Assembly: GCA_030607345.1 (NCBI GenBank)
Contig: JAUWKC010000036.1
Location: 1 to 9,254 of the forward strand
Origin: Planctomycetota bacterium
GTDB lineage: Bacteria; Planctomycetota; Phycisphaerae; Sedimentisphaerales; SG8-4
Length of the DNA: 9,254 nt
Direction of reading: 5' to 3'
Program-made: the position numbers and the translations under genes
Notes under the pieces: model-generated
What the model saw: the letters and a program-made list of their open reading frames with translations, nothing else
What the model was told of the DNA's origin: nothing
Databases searched by the model: none
In this document: positions 1-6,205 of the stretch, in pieces
Numbering within the stretch: position 1 is the first letter of the stretch
Layout of the letters: every line of letters begins with the position of its first letter

Positions 1-1151
1 CAACCGATGTTCAGCTAAGTCTCAACGAGGATGTTCGTGCGGTAAGGTCGGTGTCAATCCCGCCGCGAAGTACCGCCGGCGCCGGCGATGCGAATAAGCC
101 GGGCAAGGTGGCTATAAACCTCACCCTGACACGCGCCGAAGCCTGCATCCTTGAAGTAAGACAGTTGAGAGCAGATGCGTTATCCTGTGACGACGCTGCC
201 TGGGCTATTCTGGCGCCTCCGAAAAGGTTGTCTGTACTGCTTGTAACTGCCGGCAACGTTGTGCTCGAATCGGTGCTCAGGGCCTGCCCGCTTGCTCGGT
301 TCGAAATGTGCTCGCCGAGTGAGTTCGAGCAGATGGACCACGCACTGCTCAGCGTGGAGCAGCCTTTCGATGCTATCGTTCTTGACAACTTCTCACCCGC
401 CGAGCTGTCCCGGTGTCGATACCTGGTTTTTGGCCGGCCGCCGGATGGTATCGATGTCTCAGTCTCCGGTCAGCTCGAGAACCAGGTAATCGTTGATTGG
501 CGAACAAGACACGCCGTATTGAAATACGTCAATCTGGTGAACCTTTTTGCCGCCAAGTGTTACAAAATGGACCTGCCGCGTGACGCAGATGTTCTGGCTG
601 AATTCAACGAGACGCCGGCGATTGCGCTTTTGCGCCGCGGAGGAAGCATCTTTCTGCTGGCGGGCTTCGATGTCATGCAGAGTAACTGGCCGTTCGAGCC
701 GAGCTTTGTCCTGTTTTGTTATAACGCCCTCGGTTTTCTCGGCACTGAATTCGGACAGGAGCAGCAGAACAACCTGCAGGTCGGCCAGCCGATTGTTGTT
801 GACGGTTTGTCGCCGGACACCGAGGCTGTAATTTCCGGACCAGGTATATCTCAAGAACAGCTTAAGGCCAATCCGTCCGGTTCGATACGCCTGCCCGCCA
901 CAGATAGGGTAGGCGTTTACAATATCGAATTACCCGACCAGCAGCCAAGATTTTTCGCGGTCAATTTGCTTGACTTGGCTGAAAGTAATATAGAACCGGT
1001 CGACGAAATCAGCCTTTCAGGCGAACAGGTAAAGGCCGAGGAGCACGCCGGCGCCCGGGCAAACCTGCCGCTGTGGTCGTTCCTGGTGGGGCTGGCTTTG
1101 GTACTTGCTTGTCTGGAATGGTGGGTGTATAATTCTAAGGTGCGGATTTGA
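1..1151 (+). CDS. BatA/VWA-type membrane protein with amidotransferase-like domain, C-terminal part (5' partial)
   Basis: The reading frame (first full codon at base 3) is open to the left edge, so this is the last 382 residues of a longer protein. A GTG at 51 is internal and should not be taken as the start. Visible landmarks follow the C-terminal half of BatA-like proteins: a DDAAW segment (189-203), a beta strand RLSVLLVTAGN (225-257) opening a Rossmann/class I amidotransferase-like domain, an HAVLKYVNL segment near 513, and GFDVMQSNWPF (663-695), matching the family's GFD-x-x-x-SdWP pattern. A single membrane helix lies at about 1065-1133 (LPLWSFLVGLALVLACLEWW), with a short basic tail. 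In the family the N-terminus normally holds two membrane helices and a von Willebrand A domain; those lie off the window. No catalytic Cys-His-Glu set is evident, so a binding or scaffold role is more likely than amidotransfer. The gene is the first visible member of the operon. Confidence 0.8.
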   Translation, partial: TDVQLSLNEDVRAVRSVSIPPRSTAGAGDANKPGKVAINLTLTRAEACILEVRQLRADALSCDDAAWAILAPPKRLSVLLVTAGNVVLESVLRACPLARFEMCSPSEFEQMDHALLSVEQPFDAIVLDNFSPAELSRCRYLVFGRPPDGIDVSVSGQLENQVIVDWRTRHAVLKYVNLVNLFAAKCYKMDLPRDADVLAEFNETPAIALLRRGGSIFLLAGFDVMQSNWPFEPSFVLFCYNALGFLGTEFGQEQQNNLQVGQPIVVDGLSPDTEAVISGPGISQEQLKANPSGSIRLPATDRVGVYNIELPDQQPRFFAVNLLDLAESNIEPVDEISLSGEQVKAEEHAGARANLPLWSFLVGLALVLACLEWWVYNSKVRI

Positions 1152-1172
1152 TGCGATTTATGCACGTATTAT

Positions 1173-1176
1173 GAGG
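1173..1176 (+). promoter_or_regulatory. Ribosome binding site for the 729-residue exported protein
   Basis: GAGG sits 7 bases before the ATG at 1184. This supports that start, which is also the one that places a signal peptide at the N-terminus. Confidence 0.6.
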
Positions 1177-1183
1177 TCTAAAG

Positions 1184-3373
1184 ATGTCACGTTTGTTGTT
1201 GATATTTGCTGTTGTTTGCATTGCTGCGTCCGTCGGGCTGGCGGCCGACGAATCACCATTTAACGTCGATTGCTTCTGCGGCTGGGGTGGATACTACCGC
1301 CCTATGGAGTGGACTCCCGTCGAAATCGGAATCAGCAGCACGCTCACGAAACCTTTTGAGGGGGCTGTGAATGTCACCACTCAGCAGGACGGCCTGAACA
1401 CGATGAACATAACCCACGGATTCGTGCTTACGCCTGATATCCCGCTCAGGTTGCCGTTGGTTACGAAGATAGCCTTTGCCGCCGACAAATGCCGCGTAAG
1501 GCTCACCGACGGCCGAGGGCGAACCCGCTGGTATCACGAGTTCGAACTCTGGAATTTTGCTCAGCGGAATCGCTATCTGACCGTTGTCAGTGAAATGGAC
1601 CTGTTGGTCGGCCTGATAGGCAGCAGAAAATTTGGCATGGTGCGTCTGCCGAAGGAATCGGTATGTACCACCGGAGGAAACCAGGGAAAGGTTTATGTCG
1701 CCGATAAGCTTCCTCGGAGTGTGCCATGGGACTGGACGGGCTTTGCCTCCTTGGATTTACTTATCCTGTCTAACCCTGACTGGAGCGCATTTAACAGACA
1801 TCAGTTAGGCGCTATAGCAGAGTGGGTGTCAAACGGAGGAAAGTTATTGCTTATTCTTGGAAGTCGGCCCATGCCGGCTGACAACCCGCTTGTTGATTTG
1901 CTTCCTTTTGAAATCCAGCAGGAAAAGCAAACGACCGTCAGCTCCGAAACTCTGGAGACATTAAGACTCGATTCCAGCCGGGTCGAGCCCGTTGTCTGTC
2001 GGTCGCTCAAACCCAGACCCGGCGTCCAAGCCTGCGCGGCTGAATTGCTGAACAACAGCGAATGTATCTTTGCAACCGGATATGCCGGTTTCGGTAGCGT
2101 CGCCGTGCTGGGCTTCGACCCGTCGGATTTGAGTGACAGGCAGATGAAACATTCCTCCAGGTTTTGGGTAGGCCTTATTGAAGCGTTGCTTGAAGGGCCG
2201 CCTTCCGAAGGGTACGCTCTGACCGGTGAGACTCATCCCGACAGGAATGATGGCGGCAGCGAGCGTTCTTACGCCAACCGCGGCATAAAATTCGTCGAGG
2301 ACGCTGAGGCTCACTTAGGCAGCAGAGGTAACGAAAACAATTACAACCCTGGTCTGGCTCAGGCCGGAAGCAATGCAGTTATGGAATACCTCTATGATAT
2401 TCCTGAAATGCGGCCGTTGAGTATCTGGTGGGTAATCGGTCTGCTTACCGCGCTGGCGGTATTGCTCGGGCCGGTGGACTACAAGGTACTGAAACGCAAA
2501 GACCGGCTGCCTCTGACCTGGCTGACGTGCGCCGCCTGGATTGCAATTTTTACTGCCGGGGCGTATTACGGCGTTCAGGAACTGCGAGGCGGCAAGATGC
2601 AGTTAAGAGCGGTTTCAGTCATCGACGGAATAGCGCACAGCCAGTCCGTGTGGTCAACCCGCTATATGGGACTGTTTGCGCCTCGCAGTGCCGACTACCG
2701 ACTCGATGGTTACGAGTCTGACCAATGGTGGAACGACCAATGGTTCTCGGCAATGGCCCCAAGCGAGGAATCAATCTACGCTTATCGGCGCGAACCGGCA
2801 CGCAGAAACATCTACTGTGTGCAGCAGGACGGCTACAACCGCCCATACTCGATACCTATCAATATATGGACCATCCAGTGCCTGATAAATGAATCGCCCC
2901 AGGAGAAATTGCCGCTGCAGGCAACGGTGAGCCGCGACGGCGAGAGAATTGTTCTCAATATCACAAACGACTGCAACAGTCCCATCAAATCGGGCTATGT
3001 ACTTTTCGCCGGTGGGCGAAGCTTGAAGTTTAACGATGTCGCTGCCGGAGAAACCAGGCAATTTACCGGTGATTTAACTCGTGACAATTTCTGGTCGGGA
3101 CAACTCGACCGGCTTCGCCGCGAGGAGCGTTTCCAGCAGTTCCGTGGCAGGTTTCAGAACGAAAACGCCTTGTTCGCACGGGGCTGTCTCCAGCGGACAA
3201 ACGCCATACTGGCATACCTGGACCAGGGGGCCGCGGTGGTTCATGCGGTGTATGATGATACTGCCGTGCCGTTTACGGTGGAGAAGCGTTCGTGTGATTA
3301 CAAGCACATACAGTTGGTTCGACAGGTCGTTTTCCCCGACGAGTTCGATTCGACGGGACCTGAGGAACAATAG
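1184..3373 (+). CDS. Large exported membrane protein with amidotransferase-like domain, function unknown
   Basis: This 729-residue protein starts with a clear signal peptide (residues 1-22, hydrophobic core LLLIFAVVCIAA, likely cleavage after GLA or LAA). Residues 23 to about 405 form an ectodomain. It includes strand LDLLILSNPDW (190-200), helix-strand AIAEWVSNGGKLLLILG (210-226) and GFDPSD (310-315) followed by FWVGLIEALL; together these resemble a class I glutamine-amidotransferase-like fold without a recognisable catalytic triad. Two membrane helices follow (about 412-429 and 444-463), joined by a short basic loop containing GPVDYKVLKRKDRLPLTW, a pattern common in large envelope proteins of unknown function. 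The loop charge puts it inside, so the C-terminal domain (464-729) is also outside; residues about 585-640 look like a beta-sandwich. The gene begins 32 bases after the BatA-type gene, whose domain type it shares. I do not recognise a named gene, and its role in the export system is inferred from context. Confidence 0.8.
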   Translation: MSRLLLIFAVVCIAASVGLAADESPFNVDCFCGWGGYYRPMEWTPVEIGISSTLTKPFEGAVNVTTQQDGLNTMNITHGFVLTPDIPLRLPLVTKIAFAADKCRVRLTDGRGRTRWYHEFELWNFAQRNRYLTVVSEMDLLVGLIGSRKFGMVRLPKESVCTTGGNQGKVYVADKLPRSVPWDWTGFASLDLLILSNPDWSAFNRHQLGAIAEWVSNGGKLLLILGSRPMPADNPLVDLLPFEIQQEKQTTVSSETLETLRLDSSRVEPVVCRSLKPRPGVQACAAELLNNSECIFATGYAGFGSVAVLGFDPSDLSDRQMKHSSRFWVGLIEALLEGPPSEGYALTGETHPDRNDGGSERSYANRGIKFVEDAEAHLGSRGNENNYNPGLAQAGSNAVMEYLYDIPEMRPLSIWWVIGLLTALAVLLGPVDYKVLKRKDRLPLTWLTCAAWIAIFTAGAYYGVQELRGGKMQLRAVSVIDGIAHSQSVWSTRYMGLFAPRSADYRLDGYESDQWWNDQWFSAMAPSEESIYAYRREPARRNIYCVQQDGYNRPYSIPINIWTIQCLINESPQEKLPLQATVSRDGERIVLNITNDCNSPIKSGYVLFAGGRSLKFNDVAAGETRQFTGDLTRDNFWSGQLDRLRREERFQQFRGRFQNENALFARGCLQRTNAILAYLDQGAAVVHAVYDDTAVPFTVEKRSCDYKHIQLVRQVVFPDEFDSTGPEEQ

Positions 3374-3416
3374 CTGCCGAGGGTGCTTTTACAGAAGTTT
3401 TGATATCGCAAAAACC

Positions 3417-3420
3417 GGAG
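3417..3420 (+). promoter_or_regulatory. Ribosome binding site that fixes the ATPase start
   Basis: GGAG lies 9 bases before the ATG at 3430. A TTG at 3400 in the same frame would add ten residues but has no such site, and ABC ATPases of this type normally begin a few residues before the first strand, as they do from 3430. Confidence 0.6.
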
Positions 3421-3429
3421 AATGAAAAG

Positions 3430-4356
3430 ATGATACAGACCAAACGTCTTACCAAGTACTACGGTAACCTGGCGGCCGTTATCGACTTAGACCTCACAAT
3501 TGAAGAGGGCGACATCTTCGGCTTTATAGGCCCGAACGGCGCGGGAAAGACCACGACGATGCGTATCCTGGCGACACTGCTCGAACCTACCCGCGGCACG
3601 GCTCTTATCAACGGCCTGAGTGTAACCAAACACGGCAAAAAGGTGCGAAGACTCGTCGGCTATATGCCGGACTTTATGGGCGTCTACGACGACCTGAAGG
3701 TCTTCGAATACCTGGAATTTTTCGCAGCCGCTTTTGGAATCGAGCGCAGAAGACGCAAATCCATCGTGGAAGGCGTACTCGAGCTGACCGACCTCAAGTC
3801 CAAACAGAACGTCGATGTGGACAGTCTTTCTCGCGGTATGCAGCAGAGACTCGGCGTTGCCCGCGTGCTCGTCCACGACCCGAAGGTGCTCATACTGGAT
3901 GAGCCCGCCAGCGGCCTGGACCCGCGAGCCCGAATTGAAATCAGGGAGCTGCTGCGTGAGCTCAAAAAAATGGGCAAGACCATTATGATTTCAAGCCATA
4001 TCCTCAGCGAGCTCGAAGAAATATGCGACCGCGTTGGAATCATCGAACACGGACGTATGGTCTTCAGTGGTTCCATGGAAGAGATCATCTCGCGGCTCGG
4101 CATACAGAACAAGGTTCGGGTAAAGGTCCTGAATAACCGCCAAAAAGCGGTCGAGCTGCTTTCGGCCCTGCCTCAGGTTCGCCAGGTCCAGACACTCGAC
4201 GACTACATCGCCGTGACATTCCACGAAGGACAAACAGGTGACGGTATCATCGCTCGAACGCTTGTTAACGGAGGCATCGATATTATTTCTATCCAGCCTG
4301 AAAAGCTCAAACTTGACGATGCATTCCTCCAGCTAACCAAGGGCATCGTCCATTAG
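3430..4356 (+). CDS. ABC transporter ATP-binding protein (ABC-2 exporter type)
   Basis: This 308-residue cytoplasmic ATPase should drive the permeases encoded directly downstream. Motifs in order: Walker A GPNGAGKTT (34-42), Q-loop region GYMPDF (77-82), signature LSRGMQQRL (133-141), Walker B VLILDEP (153-159) with catalytic Glu158, D-loop SGLDP (161-165) and switch His190 in ISSHIL. The signature has R in place of the usual G (LSRGM rather than LSGGQ), common in ABC-2 type ATPases. The Q-loop position is Asp81 rather than Gln. After about residue 225 comes a C-terminal accessory domain of the DUF4162 kind, ending in LDDAFLQLT, which matches the usual L-E-D-x-F-L-x-L-T ending. The start at 3430 is chosen for its GGAG site and family fit. 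The gene lies 56 bases after the exported-protein gene and 33 bases before the first permease, consistent with one transcript. The class is certain; the substrate is unknown. Confidence 0.95.
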   Translation: MIQTKRLTKYYGNLAAVIDLDLTIEEGDIFGFIGPNGAGKTTTMRILATLLEPTRGTALINGLSVTKHGKKVRRLVGYMPDFMGVYDDLKVFEYLEFFAAAFGIERRRRKSIVEGVLELTDLKSKQNVDVDSLSRGMQQRLGVARVLVHDPKVLILDEPASGLDPRARIEIRELLRELKKMGKTIMISSHILSELEEICDRVGIIEHGRMVFSGSMEEIISRLGIQNKVRVKVLNNRQKAVELLSALPQVRQVQTLDDYIAVTFHEGQTGDGIIARTLVNGGIDIISIQPEKLKLDDAFLQLTKGIVH

Positions 4357-4359
4357 ACC

Positions 4360-4379
4360 TGCTACGGCTGCGTACAGCA
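4360..4379 (+). other. Weak hairpin next to the first permease's ribosome binding site
   Basis: The transcript can pair TGC-TACG with CGTA-(CA)-GCA around a GCTG loop: seven pairs with a two-base bulge. It ends at the AAAGGG (4379-4384) that precedes the ATG at 4390. No T-run follows, so it is not a terminator. It may be chance. Confidence 0.25.
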
Positions 4380-4389
4380 AAGGGTCCGT

Positions 4390-6186
4390 ATGACGGCGGC
4401 ATTATCCAAATTCTGGAAGGTTCTGAACCCCGCCTGGCTCACGGGGCCCATATTCGGCAAGGAGCTTCGCGTATCCAGCCGGAGACGCCGAAACTACGTG
4501 CTGCGCTTCGCCCATCTTATTCTGTTGACGGTCTTCGTGGCTATGGTCTGGCTAAGTGCCGTCCAGCTATACGGGCGGCCCAGTAACGCCTTACAGTCGG
4601 CCAGAATGTCACAGGCGGGAATAGTGATAATCGGCGCTATCATCTTCTTCCAGTTCGTACTCACTCAACTAATCGCGGTGGTTATGCTCAGCACCTCTAT
4701 CAGCGACGAAATATATCACCGTACGCTCGGCGTATTAATGACCACGCCCATCAACAGCCTCCAGATAGTTATGGGAAAGCTGTTGAGCAAGTTACTGCAG
4801 TTAATTCTGCTTCTGGCGATAACTCTGCCGCTGCTTGCTATTGTCCGCGTCTTCGGCGGCGTGCCCTGGGACTATGTCGTATCCGGGCTGTGCATAACCC
4901 TCACGGCGGCACTTTTTGCCGGCTCGCTCAGTTTATACTTTTCCATTCACAGCCGGCGTGCTTACGTGGTGATTCTGAAAACCGTATTTACTCTTGCCTT
5001 TTTTTATGCCTTTATCCCCGCAATAACCATAGCACTTTTACGTGAACGAGCCCCTGAAAGCACGACCTTACCCGTTTTGGTACTGCTTAATCCTTTTGCT
5101 ATGTTGGTAATCAAGACAACCTCATTGACCGCCCCGGCCGCCGGCGCGATGCTGTTATGTCGCTGGTGGTGGCACTGTGTAATTATGCTTGCCTGCACAG
5201 TCGTGGTCCTGGCCAGGTGCGTACAAATCGTCCGCAGAGTCGCACTTCGCCAGGCCTCCGGACAACTCCGGCCCGAGTCCAAACGCCGCCGAAAGCAAAA
5301 ACGCCGAGCGGGTGCCGGGACGCAGGCTGAGCAATCATACGGACCAGTCAGGCGAGTCCGCGGCCCCTGCGTTATCTGGAAGGAGATAAGGGCTCCAATA
5401 ATTCAGGGAGCCGACCGGACAAACAGCATCATCGGCCTGGGCATTGCCGTTGCCGCTCTGCTCGTAACTTACGCTGTATGTATGTTTAACAGGTGTCTGG
5501 ATGACAACACGACGCAGGTTTCCTACGTATTGGTTTTTGTAATTCTGGGTTTGGTTGTCAACATAGTGCCGGCGGCGGCAAGTATCACCTCGGAAAAGGA
5601 GACTCGTTGCTGGCCCATCCTGCTTGCCACGCCCATCGATGACTGGAGTATCCTGCTTGGCAAAGCCGTCGGTGTTGTCCGTCGCTGTCTGCCTATCTGG
5701 CTGTTGTTGGCGGGGCACGTTCTGCTTTTTGTCGGGAAGGGATACATTCATCCGGTGGCAGTAGGGCATCTTGCACTCCTTGTGACCTGGCTCATTGTGT
5801 TTCTCTCCGGGTCCGGGTTGTATTTCAGCGCCCGCCTGCGGCGCACAACCTCTGCGGTGGTTGCCAACATCGCCCTTGCCATTGTGCTTTGGGGGGGGCT
5901 TCCCATGCTGTTCGGACTGGTTGACGAGATTACGAGGGGAGGGCTCCTGTCTGAAAGGTGTGTGTCGGCAAATCCGTTTGTTCAGGCTGTAGTAATAACG
6001 CACGGCGCCGGCGGCGTCTACAATGCGCGCGCTGCTCTGCCACAACTGCACTATGAATGGCCCGGACGCACCTTGAAAACGGCAGCAACGACCAGAATTC
6101 TGCTGACCACCTGGATTATTTATGTCTTGGCAGGTGTATTCCTCGCCTGGCGGGCAAAACGTCGATTTAGAAAAAATATATTCTGA
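4390..6186 (+). CDS. ABC-2 type permease, two-half form, copy 1
   Basis: This 598-residue inner-membrane protein is predicted to form the channel for the ATPase encoded 33 bases upstream. I count about 12 membrane helices, near residues 41-58, 74-102, 137-156, 162-186, 193-217, 262-281, 346-367, 379-397, 433-452, 458-481, 487-508 and 570-588. The chain is an internal duplication. The N-half has GPIFGKELR (19-27), DEIYHRTLGVLMTTP (106-120), GK (129-130) and NPF (234-236). The C-half repeats GPCVIWKEIR (325-334), SEKETRCWPILLATP (401-415), GK (424-425) and NPF (528-530). The halves are joined by a strongly basic cytoplasmic linker (about 282-325). The acidic E-x-x-x-T/W-L-x-x-TP element is typical of ABC-2 exporters at the ATPase-facing helix. 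The start at 4390 has AAAGGG five bases upstream and aligns with copies 2 and 3. A run of eight Gs occurs at 5891-5898. The substrate is unknown. Confidence 0.9.
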   Translation: MTAALSKFWKVLNPAWLTGPIFGKELRVSSRRRRNYVLRFAHLILLTVFVAMVWLSAVQLYGRPSNALQSARMSQAGIVIIGAIIFFQFVLTQLIAVVMLSTSISDEIYHRTLGVLMTTPINSLQIVMGKLLSKLLQLILLLAITLPLLAIVRVFGGVPWDYVVSGLCITLTAALFAGSLSLYFSIHSRRAYVVILKTVFTLAFFYAFIPAITIALLRERAPESTTLPVLVLLNPFAMLVIKTTSLTAPAAGAMLLCRWWWHCVIMLACTVVVLARCVQIVRRVALRQASGQLRPESKRRRKQKRRAGAGTQAEQSYGPVRRVRGPCVIWKEIRAPIIQGADRTNSIIGLGIAVAALLVTYAVCMFNRCLDDNTTQVSYVLVFVILGLVVNIVPAAASITSEKETRCWPILLATPIDDWSILLGKAVGVVRRCLPIWLLLAGHVLLFVGKGYIHPVAVGHLALLVTWLIVFLSGSGLYFSARLRRTTSAVVANIALAIVLWGGLPMLFGLVDEITRGGLLSERCVSANPFVQAVVITHGAGGVYNARAALPQLHYEWPGRTLKTAATTRILLTTWIIYVLAGVFLAWRAKRRFRKNIF

Positions 6187-6194
6187 GCTGCTGC

Positions 6195-6199
6195 AGGAA
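6195..6199 (+). promoter_or_regulatory. Ribosome binding site that decides the start of permease copy 2
   Basis: AGGAA lies six bases before the ATG at 6206. An in-frame ATG at 6122 would overlap copy 1 by 65 bases and add 28 residues with no counterpart in the paralogues. Confidence 0.6.
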
Positions 6200-6205
6200 A
6201 GTCTA

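Noticed and set aside
74..87. A perfect 14-base palindrome (CGCCGGCGCCGGCG) inside the first gene.
   Set aside because: It lies in a coding run of Ala and Gly codons in a GC-rich stretch, has no partner copies in the window and no regulatory position.
51..1151. Treating the GTG at 51 as the true start of the first gene.
   Set aside because: The same frame is open to base 3 and reads plausibly (TDVQLSLNEDVRAVRS). The protein family has a long N-terminal region, so the gene continues left of the window.
3400..3429. A TTG start at 3400 for the ATPase, adding ten residues.
   Set aside because: There is no ribosome binding site before it. The ATG at 3430 has GGAG and the usual N-terminus for the family.
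3374..3429. A promoter or terminator in the 56-base gap before the ATPase gene.
   Set aside because: I see no convincing -35/-10 pair and no stem followed by a T-run; the T-rich bits (TTTTACAG, AGTTTTGATA) are too weak to call.
6122..6205. An ATG at 6122 as the start of permease copy 2.
   Set aside because: It would overlap copy 1 by 65 bases and add 28 residues absent from the paralogues, whereas 6206 gives MTAAL as in copy 1 and has AGGAA upstream.
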